From: Bacteroidota bacterium | Lineage (GTDB): Bacteria; Bacteroidota; Bacteroidia; NS11-12g; UBA955 | Length of the DNA: 64,000 nucleotides | Assembly (NCBI GenBank): GCA_016787485.1 | Contig: JAEUUL010000001.1 | Coordinates: forward strand, 62,001-126,000 | Reading direction: 5' to 3' | Part shown: one piece after another, positions 25,476-35,060 of the stretch | Position numbering within the stretch: position 1 is the stretch's first letter | How the letters are laid out: each line of letters opens with the position of its first letter | Made by a program: the position numbers and the translations under genes | Notes under the pieces: generated by a model | Told to the model about the DNA's origin: nothing | Database searches by the model: none | What the model saw: the letters and a program-made list of their open reading frames with translations, nothing else

Positions 25476-27011
25476 TCAGATATCAAACTGGATACCCTGC
25501 GCCAGTGGCAGAGACTTACCGTAATTGATGGTGTTGGTTTGCCGCCGCATATAGGCTTTCCAGGCATCGCTGCCACTTTCTCTGCCGCCGCCGGTTTCTT
25601 TTTCACCACCAAATGCACCGCCTATTTCCGCACCGCTTGTGCCTATATTGATGTTGGCAATGCCACAGTCGCTTCCGGCATAACTGAGGAAGTACTCGCT
25701 TTCCTGCAGATTGTCTGTAAACAGGCTGCTGCTGAGTCCCTGTTTTACATCATTTTGCATAGCCACAGCTTCTGACAATTCGTTGTATTGCATGATATAA
25801 AGTATAGGCGCGAACGTTTCCTGCTGCACAATGGGGTAATGATTCATGGCTTCACAAACAGTGGGCATCACGTAGCAACCACTTTCGTATTCCTTGCCGG
25901 TAAGTACTTTGCCTCCGAAGAGAACCTTTCCTCCCTGGGCTTTCAGTTGAGCCAGCGCTTCTTCGTAATTGGCTACTGCCTGCTTGTCTATCAACGGCCC
26001 CATCAGGTTCGTTTCTTCCAGTGGATTGCCAATGGTGATTTGCTTATAGGCTGCAAGCAACTTTTTGGTAAATTCTTTATAAACGCTGCTATGGACAATA
26101 ACCCGCCGGGTAGTGGTGCATCGCTGCCCGGCTGTGCCTGCAGCTCCGAAAACCACAGCCCGCAGTGCCAGATCCAGATTGGCGTGCTTGCTTACAATAA
26201 TGGCATTGTTCCCGCCCAACTCCAGCAAACTTTTTCCCAAGCGTGCCGCAACCGCTTGTGCCACATGCCTGCCCATCCTGGTGCTGCCGGTGGCACTTAT
26301 CAGGGCTACACGTTCATCTTCAGCCATTCGCTGTCCGGTTTCTGCATCTCCCTGCAGCAGTGTAAAAATTCCCTCGGGCAATTTGTTTGCCACCAATACC
26401 TTTTTCAGAATATTCTGCACAGCCACTGCACTAGCGGGGGTTTTCTCACTGGGTTTCCACACACATACATTGCCACATACAGCCGCAAGCATGGCATTCC
26501 AACTCCACACGGCAACCGGAAAATTGAAAGCCGAAATGATACCTACAATTCCCAGAGGGTGGTATTGTTCAAACATGCGGTGATCCGGCCTCTCACTGTG
26601 CATGCTGAGACCGTACAACTGCCTGCTGAGACCGGTGGCAAAATCACAGATGTCTATCATCTCCTGCACTTCACCCAAGCCTTCCTGCAGACTTTTTCCC
26701 ATCTCGTAACTCACAAGCGTGCCAAGATTCTTCTTTTGCTCGCGGAGGGCATCGCCAATCTGACGCACAATCTCACCGCGGGCAGGAGCCGGCTTTTGCC
26801 GCCAGATTTCGAAGGCAGCAGCAGCCCTCTTGATTACGGCTTCATATTCGGTCTCGCCGGCAAACACCACTGTGGCGATTTTCTTACCATCAACTGGCGA
26901 AACTATATCACGGCTGCGGGTACCAAGGGCTGTAATCCAGTTCGTTCCGGTGCTGGCCGATTCAAGGCGGGCAGGAACCGCCAGTTCTTTCAGTATTTTT
27001 TTGGTGTCCAT
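25476..27011 (-). CDS. Aldehyde dehydrogenase, ALDH7 (aminoadipate-semialdehyde) type
   Basis: 511 residues from ATG 27011; upstream in-frame TTG codons fall in or near the -7 element. Catalytic residues are in place: Glu264 in LLELGGNNAIIV and Cys298 in GQRCTTTRR. The NAD-binding segment is 'HPLGIVGIISAFNFPVAVWSWNAMLAAVCGN' and 'WKPSEKTPASA'. 'NNAIIV' together with 'GQRCTTTRR' is characteristic of ALDH7, whose members oxidize alpha-aminoadipic semialdehyde in lysine breakdown, although some act on other aldehydes. No other lysine-degradation gene is in the window. It is probably transcribed alone from an element 9 nt before the ATG. Confidence 0.9.
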   Translation of the reverse strand: MDTKKILKELAVPARLESASTGTNWITALGTRSRDIVSPVDGKKIATVVFAGETEYEAVIKRAAAAFEIWRQKPAPARGEIVRQIGDALREQKKNLGTLVSYEMGKSLQEGLGEVQEMIDICDFATGLSRQLYGLSMHSERPDHRMFEQYHPLGIVGIISAFNFPVAVWSWNAMLAAVCGNVCVWKPSEKTPASAVAVQNILKKVLVANKLPEGIFTLLQGDAETGQRMAEDERVALISATGSTRMGRHVAQAVAARLGKSLLELGGNNAIIVSKHANLDLALRAVVFGAAGTAGQRCTTTRRVIVHSSVYKEFTKKLLAAYKQITIGNPLEETNLMGPLIDKQAVANYEEALAQLKAQGGKVLFGGKVLTGKEYESGCYVMPTVCEAMNHYPIVQQETFAPILYIMQYNELSEAVAMQNDVKQGLSSSLFTDNLQESEYFLSYAGSDCGIANINIGTSGAEIGGAFGGEKETGGGRESGSDAWKAYMRRQTNTINYGKSLPLAQGIQFDI

Positions 27012-27020
27012 TTGGATTTG

Positions 27021-27028
27021 CAAAATTA
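27021..27028 (-). promoter_or_regulatory. Candidate -7 element (TAATTTTG) for the aldehyde dehydrogenase gene
   Basis: An exact TAnnTTTG match on the minus strand, 9 nt before the ATG. No TTG at the -33 spacing was found. Confidence 0.4.
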
Positions 27029-27113
27029 GGGAAGTGCGGCCATTTGCAGCGTGCGTCGGGTCACATGGGAGAGTATTTGATTTGCAATGTACCCATGTGA
27101 AAACAAAGCAGTG

Positions 27114-28100
27114 TTATTCGGTAAATTCCTTTAATTCTTCCATATCATCTGCCGTGCGTGGCGGGTGATTGTCCTTGCGCATAATGAGATACACCGCGCC
27201 CAGAGAAAGCAGCAACCCCACAAACATATTCCAGGTTAGGGTTTCCTTGTCGAACAAACCCCACATGACCGCAACAACGGGGATAATGAATGTATTGGTA
27301 CTTGCCACCAGTGCGCTGGTATAACGAATGAGGTAATTGAACAGAATCATGCTCACTGCACTGCCCAGCACGCCCAGTATGCACAGAAATCCAAATGATT
27401 TCCAGGCTTGTGCATTGTCTGCTACCCAGGCCTGATCTACACGCGTACCACCCAGAATAAATGCGCACAAAATGCCCATAAAGAAAAAGGGATAAGCCGT
27501 TTTTATCATCCCGGGCAAATGATGCAGCCGATGCTTGATAAGGTTGATATTGTAACCGTATAAAAGGGCTGCAAACAAAACCATTATAATAGACAGAGGA
27601 TCGGCCTGTGCACCGCTGCCTCCGCTGAGAGCCTGATAAACCGCCGGGCCAAAAAGGAAAATGGCGCCAGATATACCGCATAATACCCCAAGGAACCCGT
27701 TGCGGGTGAGTCTGTCGCGAAACAGCCAGATTCCTACAAGCAGGGTAAACATAGGTGTAAATGCATTAAGGATGCCACTGAGTCCGCTGGGAATGCGGGT
27801 GCCGGCATAGCTGAATAGAAAGGCAGGAATTCCGTTGCCCAGCAGTCCGCTGAGGAAAAGGTTGATATAGTCTTTTCTAAGCAGTTTGGGATTGTGGGTG
27901 TTTTGCTTATTAACTCCCCGCTTTATAAATGAATACCGGATAACCCAGGGTGTAAGAATTAGGCCTGCCAGAAACAACCGCCATCCTGCCACCTGCACCG
28001 GCTCAAACGCGAGTAAGCCGCGCTTGATGAGTATAAACGAAGAACCCCAGATGCAGCCCAATAAGAGGATCAGAGCTGCCGGCCACCAACTTTTTTTCAA
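27114..28100 (-). CDS. EamA/DMT-family transporter
   Basis: 328 residues if translation starts at TTG 28100; a TTG at 28109 adds three residues but lies inside the -7 element TACCTTTG. There is no ATG. Ten hydrophobic helices fall in two EamA repeats: 'LGCIWGSSFILIKRGLLAFEPVQVAGWRLFLAGLIL' opens the first and 'LYGYNINLIKHRL' the second, with 'FNYLIRYTSALVASTNTFIIPVVAVMWG' in the second half. Members move metabolites such as amino acids or nucleotide sugars out of, or across, the inner membrane; the substrate cannot be inferred. The C-terminus is short and charged. It is divergent from the M1 peptidase operon, with a 96-nt shared promoter region. Confidence 0.9.
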   Translation of the reverse strand: MKKSWWPAALILLLGCIWGSSFILIKRGLLAFEPVQVAGWRLFLAGLILTPWVIRYSFIKRGVNKQNTHNPKLLRKDYINLFLSGLLGNGIPAFLFSYAGTRIPSGLSGILNAFTPMFTLLVGIWLFRDRLTRNGFLGVLCGISGAIFLFGPAVYQALSGGSGAQADPLSIIMVLFAALLYGYNINLIKHRLHHLPGMIKTAYPFFFMGILCAFILGGTRVDQAWVADNAQAWKSFGFLCILGVLGSAVSMILFNYLIRYTSALVASTNTFIIPVVAVMWGLFDKETLTWNMFVGLLLSLGAVYLIMRKDNHPPRTADDMEELKEFTE

Positions 28101-28106
28101 TGACAG

Positions 28107-28114
28107 CAAAGGTA
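28107..28114 (-). promoter_or_regulatory. Candidate -7 element (TACCTTTG) for the EamA gene
   Basis: An exact TAnnTTTG match ending 6 nt before the preferred TTG start, the same spacing as for the methyltransferase gene. Confidence 0.45.
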
Positions 28115-28161
28115 CCCTTGTCCAGCGATTGTAAAAAAGAAGTTCCCCTTCTTTTTAAGCG

Positions 28162-28191
28162 TTGGATTCGGACTCAGAGGGCCGACCTTTG
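28162..28191 (+). promoter_or_regulatory. Promoter of the M1 peptidase-MbnP-MbnH operon (TTG-n19-GACCTTTG)
   Basis: TTG at 28162-28164 and GACCTTTG at 28184-28191 are exactly 19 nt apart, the same arrangement as at 16633. The ATG is only 5 nt after the element, so the transcript may be leaderless. Confidence 0.6.
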
Positions 28192-28196
28192 CACCT

Positions 28197-30119
28197 ATGC
28201 GGTTTGCAATCCTTTTCGGTTTGTTTTTGACGCAACAAGTGCAGGCACAAGTGCCAGATGAATTGTTGTGCGCCGAAAAAACCCGGTTGGACGCCCGCTT
28301 GCGAAACCGTGCAGCCAACGCCACGTTTTATGGGTATGATGTGCTTCACTACCGCTGTTTCTGGCGGGTAAATCCGCAGCGAAACGGCTACCTGAAAGGT
28401 TCTGTTTACAGCAAATTTGTGATTACAACAACCACCGATTCCGTGGGTATGGATTTGCGGGCAGGCATGAATGTGGACAGCGTGCTGTGGCAGGGGAAAC
28501 CCATTTCTTTCAACCGCATCAATCACTCGCTATACTGTTACAAGCCCGGAGGCTGGACAGCGGGAAGCACTGACAGCCTTACCGTATACTATCAGGGCAA
28601 TGCGGCTGTAGTTTCAGGAGGTACGGGATATTTTACCTGGGACCGGCATATGACGGGTCCTATTTTGTCGACACTGAGTCAGCCCTATGGTGCACACTAT
28701 TGGTGGCCCTGCAAGCAAACGCTGAATGACAAAGCGGACAGCATGGATCTGTTCATCAGCACAGATACAGCAACCCGTGCTGCCTCAAACGGCATTCTTG
28801 TCTCGGATAGAATACTGAACGATACCACCCGTGTTTTTCACTGGAAACACCGCTACCCCATTGCCATTTATCTGGTAGCCATTGCAGTGAGTAATTACAA
28901 GGATTTTACCCTGCAGGCCAGGTTCCATAACCGCCCTGATTCGCTGCCGGTGCTGAACTTTGTTTTCCCTCAGACTCTGGCAGAAGCACAGCGCGATGTG
29001 CCTGCCATTCTGCCCATGCTTCGCCTGTTTGACAGTCTTTTCGGTACCTATCCCTTCATGCAGGAAAAATACGGACATGCCCAGTTCACTGCTGGCGGAG
29101 GCATGGAACATCAAACCATGAGCTTTATGGTAAACTTTAGCTGGGACCTGCAGGCCCACGAGCTGGCCCATATGTGGTTTGGTGATAAAGTAACCTGCGG
29201 CTCATGGCAGGACCTTTGGCTGAATGAAGGATTTGCGACTTACCTCAATGCCCTGTGTTACGAGTACCTGAAACCCCGTGAGCAATGGCTGAACCGGCTC
29301 ACATCTATGCGCAACGATATTACCGGCGCGGATGACGGCAGTGTCTTTCCCAGAGATACGGTAGCCGTGAACAAACTCTTCAGCGGAAGGCTTACCTATA
29401 ATAAAGGTGCTTTTGTACTTCACATGCTGCGGCGCAAAGTGGGCGAAGCCGCCTTTTACAATGCACTGCGGAAATACCTGAATCAGCCCCCCAGAGAATA
29501 TGGATTTGCCCGCACCCGGGACTTGCGGTTACTTATGGAACAGGAATCCGGACTGAAGCTGGATACATTTTTTCAAACCTGGTATATTGGTGAGGGCTTC
29601 CCGTATTTGCAGATTTCCTGGTTGCAAAGAGGTGCTACGGTGACTATACAGGCCCGGCAGAAACCCTCCCATTTCAGCACACCTTTTTTCGGCATTCCAT
29701 TGCCTCTGTTGTTCCGGGGGGAAACCCGTGATAGTTTGTTTACATTTATAATGAACAAACCCGACGAAACTTACACCATACAGTTGCCTTTTTCGGCAGA
29801 TACTGCGCTGTGGGACCCCGAAGTAACTGTACTTGCAAAAACTTCATTGGGCGGAATCAACGCAGATAAGCAACAGAAACAGGCATTTCTGATTGCTCCG
29901 AATCCTGTAAAAGATGCATTGATGCTGTATTGCAAAAACCAACTCCCCGAAAAAGTAGAGGTTTTTTCATGCACAGGTAAAAAAGCAGGAGAATTTGTTC
30001 CATCAGGCAACAATACAGGGACTCAATTTGTTATACCCGTGAAGCTGAGTGCCGGAACTTATGTTACAAAAGTATTCAGCGCGGGTAGTGTATATTCGCT
30101 TAAATTTATCAAACTATGA
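28197..30119 (+). CDS. Secreted M1-family aminopeptidase with T9SS sorting domain
   Basis: 640 residues. A signal peptide (LFGLFLTQQVQAQ) is followed by the N-terminal beta-saddle domain, where 'AHYWWPCKQTLNDKADSMDLFI' marks the M1 fold. The exopeptidase motif appears as GGGMEHQ. The zinc site is H321-E-L-A-H325 with Glu344 in 'WLNEGFATYL', 18 residues after the motif. All catalytic positions are intact. The C-terminal helical ERAP-like domain is absent; instead residues about 560-640 form a type A T9SS sorting domain ('LIAPNPVKDALML...AGTYVTKVF'), so the enzyme works at the cell surface. It trims N-terminal residues from peptides. The following MbnP-like gene overlaps it by 4 nt, so both are co-translated. 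Confidence 0.94.
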   Translation: MRFAILFGLFLTQQVQAQVPDELLCAEKTRLDARLRNRAANATFYGYDVLHYRCFWRVNPQRNGYLKGSVYSKFVITTTTDSVGMDLRAGMNVDSVLWQGKPISFNRINHSLYCYKPGGWTAGSTDSLTVYYQGNAAVVSGGTGYFTWDRHMTGPILSTLSQPYGAHYWWPCKQTLNDKADSMDLFISTDTATRAASNGILVSDRILNDTTRVFHWKHRYPIAIYLVAIAVSNYKDFTLQARFHNRPDSLPVLNFVFPQTLAEAQRDVPAILPMLRLFDSLFGTYPFMQEKYGHAQFTAGGGMEHQTMSFMVNFSWDLQAHELAHMWFGDKVTCGSWQDLWLNEGFATYLNALCYEYLKPREQWLNRLTSMRNDITGADDGSVFPRDTVAVNKLFSGRLTYNKGAFVLHMLRRKVGEAAFYNALRKYLNQPPREYGFARTRDLRLLMEQESGLKLDTFFQTWYIGEGFPYLQISWLQRGATVTIQARQKPSHFSTPFFGIPLPLLFRGETRDSLFTFIMNKPDETYTIQLPFSADTALWDPEVTVLAKTSLGGINADKQQKQAFLIAPNPVKDALMLYCKNQLPEKVEVFSCTGKKAGEFVPSGNNTGTQFVIPVKLSAGTYVTKVFSAGSVYSLKFIKL

Positions 30120-30883
30120 GGTATGTGATTTCCGGAATGGCATTGATGATGCTGCTTACCGTTTCCTGCTGCAAGAAACCTGTTGAAAAACCAACAGATA
30201 CCGGCAAAGGAATCACCATTTTGTTCAAACCCATGTGGGACGGACAAGATTTGGTATTCAATTCAAAAAGCTACACCAAACCGGACAAAGAGGTGATGAC
30301 GTATACAAACTGGGCCTGGATTATCAGCAAACTGGCGCTGGTGAAAACGGACAACAGTGAAGTACTTCTGGGTGACGGATACCAATACATTGAATTCAAA
30401 GCAGGCAGGGTAAAGTTTAACTACGCCGCTGCCCCCGCAGGCGACTACAAAGCCATTACCTTTCAACTGGGTCTGGATTCCGCCATCAACCACGGCGACC
30501 CGAATATCTGGCCGTCGGACCATCCGTTGAATGCGAATCTCACCGGACTGCACTGGGGATGGGCTGGTGGTTACATTTTCCAGGCCATGGACGGTATCTG
30601 GTTTGATTCAGCCACTTCTTCCAATCAGAAAGCATTCAGTTTTCACACTGCAACCGACCCATTCAAGCGCAAATTCACGCTTCCCATGAATTTTACACTG
30701 CAGGCAGATGGAATGAAGACTGCAACCATTGAAGTGTGGGCCGACGAATTTTTCAAAACCCCCAATTCACTTTCGCTTAGCGCAGGTGCAATGTCACATA
30801 CATTGGGCAGCACAGAAATTGCACTGATGCAAAAAATCATTGACAATTCCGCTGAAGTTTATAAACTGAAATCTGTGCAATAA
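30116..30883 (+). CDS. MbnP-like copper-binding lipoprotein
   Basis: 255 residues, starting in the stop of the peptidase gene (ATGA). Lipoprotein signal with 'LLTVSC'. The mature part shows the MbnP beta-sandwich pattern: 'ILFKPMWDGQDLVFNSKSYT', 'ISKLALVKTDN', 'DYKAITFQLGLDSAINHGDP', 'NANLTGLHWGWAGGYIFQAMDG', 'FSFHTATDPFKRKFTLPMNFTL' and 'IEVWADEFF'. Family knowledge: MbnP partners the di-haem enzyme MbnH, which oxidizes a tryptophan of MbnP to kynurenine, creating a copper site. Here an MbnH-like gene starts 3 nt downstream, as expected. Tryptophans and histidines suited to such chemistry occur in 'HWGWAGGY', but which one is modified, if any, cannot be read from the sequence. Confidence 0.85.
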   Translation: MRYVISGMALMMLLTVSCCKKPVEKPTDTGKGITILFKPMWDGQDLVFNSKSYTKPDKEVMTYTNWAWIISKLALVKTDNSEVLLGDGYQYIEFKAGRVKFNYAAAPAGDYKAITFQLGLDSAINHGDPNIWPSDHPLNANLTGLHWGWAGGYIFQAMDGIWFDSATSSNQKAFSFHTATDPFKRKFTLPMNFTLQADGMKTATIEVWADEFFKTPNSLSLSAGAMSHTLGSTEIALMQKIIDNSAEVYKLKSVQ

Positions 30884-30886
30884 AGC

Positions 30887-31999
30887 ATGCTGAAAAAACT
30901 CAGGTTCCAATGGATATTTGCAGCACTGGCCTTGTTGCCGGCTTGTAAAAAAGATCCCAAACAGCCTGCAGATGCCACAGGCTACGCACCTCATTATATC
31001 AATCCTGCACTGCTGTTTCCCTCTATTTTTGGCATGCCGGATTTGCCCAAAAACAATCCATTGACCGAAGAGGGTGTGTTTCTGGGACGCATGTTGTTTT
31101 ACGACCCTGTATTGTCTTTCGACAGCAGTATCAGCTGCTCTTCCTGTCATGATCAGAAACATGCATTTGCCGACCCCCGTAAATTCAGTACGGGTGTTTT
31201 TGGGCTGAAAACAGGCAGGAATGCACCGCCGCTGATGAACATGGCCTACAGCCGTGTTTTCTTTTGGGACGCACGCCAGAAAACCCTGCAGGAACAAGCA
31301 CTGGAACCTATTCAGGCGCACAACGAAATGGCCATGACACTGCCATTGCTTGAGAAAAAACTAAAGCAGATTGCACGGTACAAACTCTGGTTTAAAAAGG
31401 CCTTCAATTCCGAACCGGATGTTTTCAATACTGCCAAGGCCCTTGAGCAGTTTCAACTCACCATGGTAAGTGCTGGCAGCCGTTTTAATCAGTTCTTTCC
31501 CAAAAACTGGGATGTGCTCACTCCGGATGAAAGAAAGGGGGCCATCCTTTTCAACAATACAGTGGATTTTGTAGGAGGCGTTGCCACCGGTGCCGATTGT
31601 TTTCATTGCCACGGCGGACAATTAACCCAGCAGAACAATCCGAATCAGGGTGGCATTTCCAGCAATGGACTGGATAGTGTGCTTACTGACAAAGGATTTG
31701 GCGGCATTTCGGGTGGCCCGTTGGATATGGGAACTTTTAAAACGCCGTCTCTGCTGAACATTGCACTGACCGCGCCCTACATGCACGATGGACGCTTTGC
31801 CACACTGGATGAGGTCATTGACCATTACAGCGACCATATGCTCTACAATGCACCCAACCTGCACCCGTCCATTAAGGTGCATGCGCCGGAACAGATTCGC
31901 CTGAGCCCGGCCCAGAAAGCCCAGTTAAAAGCCTTTCTTCTGTCGATGACCGATACCGCATTTATAAACGACCCGGCTTTCGGGAATCCTTTCAGGTAA
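30887..31999 (+). CDS. Di-haem cytochrome c peroxidase/MauG family protein, MbnH-like
   Basis: 370 residues. Lipoprotein signal 'LALLPAC'. Two haem c sites, C84-S-S-C-H88 and C238-F-H-C-H242, separated as in the CcpA/MauG family, plus 'RNAPPLMNMAYSRVFFWDARQKTLQEQALEPI', 'GTFKTPSLLNIALTAPYMHDGRFATLDEVIDHY' and a distal-ligand region typical of the family. It lies immediately after the MbnP-like gene, which is the arrangement of the MbnH/MbnP pair, so the likely role is oxidation of the partner protein rather than simple peroxide removal. It ends 3 nt before the convergent metH, so termination must occur within metH or rely on other signals. Confidence 0.93.
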   Translation: MLKKLRFQWIFAALALLPACKKDPKQPADATGYAPHYINPALLFPSIFGMPDLPKNNPLTEEGVFLGRMLFYDPVLSFDSSISCSSCHDQKHAFADPRKFSTGVFGLKTGRNAPPLMNMAYSRVFFWDARQKTLQEQALEPIQAHNEMAMTLPLLEKKLKQIARYKLWFKKAFNSEPDVFNTAKALEQFQLTMVSAGSRFNQFFPKNWDVLTPDERKGAILFNNTVDFVGGVATGADCFHCHGGQLTQQNNPNQGGISSNGLDSVLTDKGFGGISGGPLDMGTFKTPSLLNIALTAPYMHDGRFATLDEVIDHYSDHMLYNAPNLHPSIKVHAPEQIRLSPAQKAQLKAFLLSMTDTAFINDPAFGNPFR

Positions 32000-32002
32000 G
32001 AT

Positions 32003-34702
32003 TTAATACCCCAGCACAGGACTGAGCCATCGTTCTGCCTGTTCAAGGCTCATACCCTTCCGTTCCGCATAATCGGCAACCTGGTCTTTCCCTATTTTAC
32101 CCAGTCCGAAATAACGGGCCGAAGGATGCGCAAAGTACCAGCCTGAAACGGATGCAGCCGGCCACATGGCCATACTCTCAGTAAGACTGATGCCTGTATT
32201 GGCTTCCACATTCAGCCACCTGAACAATTCGCTTTTTTCAGTATGGTCCGGGCAGGCCGGGTAGCCCGGGGCAGGCCTGATTCCCCTGTATTTCTCTCGT
32301 ATCAGCGCTTCATTGTCCAGGTTCTCATCCTGCGCATATCCCCAGATATTCACCCGCACTTCCCTGTGTAAATATTCAGCAAAGGCTTCTGCCAGCCGAT
32401 CGGCCAGGGCTTTGGCCATGATGCTCTGGTAATCGTCATGCTCACGGTCAAACTGCTGTACGAGTTTGTCCAGACCAATTCCGGCAGTTACTGCAAAGCC
32501 ACCCAGGTAATCCATGAATCCGCTTTCAGCAGGGGCAATAAAATCAACCAGAGACAGGTTGGGCAATCCCGCAGACATTTGTCGCTGTTGCCTCAGAAAG
32601 TGAAACTTAGCTGCCACCTGCTGGTGGTTTTCAAGGTCAAAAACCAGTACATCTTCACCCATGCGTTGCGCAGGGTAAATGCCCATCACCCCTTTTGCAC
32701 ACAACCAGCGGTTTTCGATTATTTTATCGAGCAGTGCGTTCGCATCATGGTATAATTGGGCCGCTTCCGCACCCACAATTTTATCTTCAAAAATATCGGG
32801 GTACCTCCCACTTAGCTCCCATGTTTGAAAGAAGGGAGTCCAATCTATGAATTCCCTGAGCACATTCAGATCCATATCGTCCAGCACCCGTATTCCGGTG
32901 AATGCAGGTGTGGCCATCAGAGCCGGATTATCCCAGGTTATTTTTTCACCCCTTGCGCACGCCTCGGCAAACGGCAGCAAGTTTTTGGCCTCCTGGCGTT
33001 TTGCATGGTCACTGGCCAGTGCAGTATACTCTTCGCGGATTTTCTCAGCAAACGTGTCAGCAGATTCTTCACTCAGCAGGCTGCCGGCCACCGGAACACT
33101 GCGGCTTGCATCCAGCACATGCACAACGGGAGAGGATATCTTAGGTGCAATCTTCACAGCGGTATGTACACGGCTCGTAGTGGCCCCACCTATTAGCAGC
33201 GGGGTGCGTATGCCCTGTCGTTCCATTACGCTGGCCACATGCACCATTTCATCCAGGCTGGGAGTAATAAGCCCCGAAAGGCCAATGATATCAGCGCCCC
33301 ACTCTTTGGCCCGGGCCAGAATTTTGTCTGCCGGTACCATTACACCCATATCTTCTATTTCATAATTGTTGCAGGCAAGAACCACACCTACAATGTTTTT
33401 GCCAATATCGTGTACATCCCCTTTTACAGTTGCGAGCAGGATGCGTCCGTTTGCCCGTGTAGCCGGATTGGCCTGTTTCTGGGCTTCCAGGTAGGGTTGT
33501 AACCAGGCCACGGCTTTTTTCATCACCCTTGCACTTTTTACCACCTGGGGCAAAAACATTTTGCCGGCACCGAACAGGTCACCCACCACATTCATACCAT
33601 CCATCAGCGGACCTTCAATCACCTTGATGGGTTCACCCAGCTTCAGCCGGGCCTCTTCGGTATCCTGGTCTATAAATTCGGTTATTCCCTTTACCAGACT
33701 GTGCGCAAGTCTTTCTTCAACTGTGCCCTTCCGCCATTCAGCCTCTTCTGCTTCTTCCGTTTTTTTCCCTTTGACTGTATCTGCAAAGGTTACCAACCTC
33801 TCTGTTGCGTCCGGTCTGCGATTGAGCAGTACATCCTCCACTCGTTCCAGCAGGTCTTTCGGAATTTCATCGTACACCTCAATCATTCCTGCATTCACAA
33901 TACCCATATCCAGTCCGGCACGGATGGCATGAAACAGAAAGGCGCTGTGCATGGCTTCGCGGACAGGATCATTTCCACGGAATGAAAATGAAATATTGCT
34001 GATACCTCCGCTTACCCGAGCTCCGGGCAAATGTTGCTTTATCCAGCGTGTGGCCTCGATAAAATCTACAGCATAATTGTTGTGCTCATCTATACCTGTA
34101 GCTACGGTGAGAATGTTGGGGTCGAATATGATATCAGACGGCGGAAATCCAATCTTTTTTGTGAGCAGATCATAGCTGCGCTTACATACTTCTATTTTGC
34201 GCTGAAAGGAATCCGCCTGACCATGCTCATCAAAAGCCATGACCACAGTGGCAGCACCATACCTGCGAATCAATTTTGCCTTGCGCAGAAACTCCTCCTC
34301 TCCGTCTTTGAGACTGATGGAATTCACGATGCCTTTGCCCTGCAAACACTTAAGGCCTGCTTCTATCACCTCCCATTTACTGCTGTCAATCATTACCGGC
34401 ACACGGCTTATATCCGGTTCGCTGGCGAGCAGATTCAGAAAATCTACCATTGCCTTCTTACCGTCCAGCATGCCCTCATCCATATTTACATCGATAACCT
34501 GAGCACCATTTTCTACCTGCTGCCGGGCAATATCCAGCGCCGCATTGTAATCTCCGTTCAGTATCAGTTTGGCAAATTTTCTGCTACCGGTAATATTCGT
34601 GCGTTCCCCAATGTTTACAAAATTCGTTTCACGCGTAAGGGTAAAAGGTTCCAGTCCGCTGAGACGAAGGGTGTTGGTGAGAAAATGTGATTCTGTTGTC
34701 AA
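32003..34702 (-). CDS. metH: Cobalamin-dependent methionine synthase, lacking the homocysteine module
   Basis: 899 residues with a TTG start at 34702; no ATG is available and the frame ahead has none within reach. Order: pterin-binding/methyltetrahydrofolate domain ('[20 protein letters not shown]', '[13 protein letters not shown]', '[14 protein letters not shown]'); helical cap (about 310-410); B12-binding domain with D429-V-H431-D-I-G434, where His431 is the lower cobalt ligand, and '[11 protein letters not shown]', 'IGGATTS'; AdoMet reactivation domain with '[15 protein letters not shown]' and '[20 protein letters not shown]'. The N-terminal zinc homocysteine-methyltransferase domain of full-length MetH is missing. 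Split MetH is common in Bacteroidota, with the homocysteine module encoded elsewhere. The giant gene's terminator lies directly upstream, so that module is not adjacent. Confidence 0.96.
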   Translation of the reverse strand: MTTESHFLTNTLRLSGLEPFTLTRETNFVNIGERTNITGSRKFAKLILNGDYNAALDIARQQVENGAQVIDVNMDEGMLDGKKAMVDFLNLLASEPDISRVPVMIDSSKWEVIEAGLKCLQGKGIVNSISLKDGEEEFLRKAKLIRRYGAATVVMAFDEHGQADSFQRKIEVCKRSYDLLTKKIGFPPSDIIFDPNILTVATGIDEHNNYAVDFIEATRWIKQHLPGARVSGGISNISFSFRGNDPVREAMHSAFLFHAIRAGLDMGIVNAGMIEVYDEIPKDLLERVEDVLLNRRPDATERLVTFADTVKGKKTEEAEEAEWRKGTVEERLAHSLVKGITEFIDQDTEEARLKLGEPIKVIEGPLMDGMNVVGDLFGAGKMFLPQVVKSARVMKKAVAWLQPYLEAQKQANPATRANGRILLATVKGDVHDIGKNIVGVVLACNNYEIEDMGVMVPADKILARAKEWGADIIGLSGLITPSLDEMVHVASVMERQGIRTPLLIGGATTSRVHTAVKIAPKISSPVVHVLDASRSVPVAGSLLSEESADTFAEKIREEYTALASDHAKRQEAKNLLPFAEACARGEKITWDNPALMATPAFTGIRVLDDMDLNVLREFIDWTPFFQTWELSGRYPDIFEDKIVGAEAAQLYHDANALLDKIIENRWLCAKGVMGIYPAQRMGEDVLVFDLENHQQVAAKFHFLRQQRQMSAGLPNLSLVDFIAPAESGFMDYLGGFAVTAGIGLDKLVQQFDREHDDYQSIMAKALADRLAEAFAEYLHREVRVNIWGYAQDENLDNEALIREKYRGIRPAPGYPACPDHTEKSELFRWLNVEANTGISLTESMAMWPAASVSGWYFAHPSARYFGLGKIGKDQVADYAERKGMSLEQAERWLSPVLGY

Positions 34703-34754
34703 AACGGTTGCAAATTTCGGTAAAGGCCAGATACATTCACCACCGTCTTAAAAA

Positions 34755-34784
34755 GAAAAGGCTACCCATTCAGGCAGCCTTTTC
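34755..34784 (-). terminator. Rho-independent terminator of the giant surface-protein gene
   Basis: A 9-bp stem GAAAAGGCT / AGCCTTTTC around a 12-nt loop, followed on the minus strand by TTTTT, 18 nt after the stop codon at 34803. Confidence 0.85.
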
Positions 34785-34802
34785 TTTTGGTTATTCAGAA
34801 TG

Positions 34803-35060
34803 TTATTTTCTCAGTTTCACCAGTTTTTCGGTGTGCTGTATCATACCACCTGCAGATATCTCAAGGTGATAAGTGCCTTCTGGCAGAGTCGCGGTTTGCA
34901 AACTCAACTCGCTGGCGCCTGAGAGGGTACCGCTGTTGCGTTCAATCACCACACGGCCGGCAGCATCGAATACCTTTATGTTAACAGGCGCTGCCTGAAG
35001 CAGATCCAGCTGCACTTTCAACACATCGCTGAACGGATTGGGCAACACCTGCACAGAGCC
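34803..35060 (-). other. Type A T9SS C-terminal sorting domain of the giant protein
   Basis: The last about 85 residues contain 'VLPNPFSDVLKVQ', 'VNIKVFDAAGRVVI', 'LPEGTYHLEIS' and a lysine/arginine end, the classical sorting signal recognised at the outer membrane by the type IX secretion system. It is cleaved when the protein is attached or released. Confidence 0.9.
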
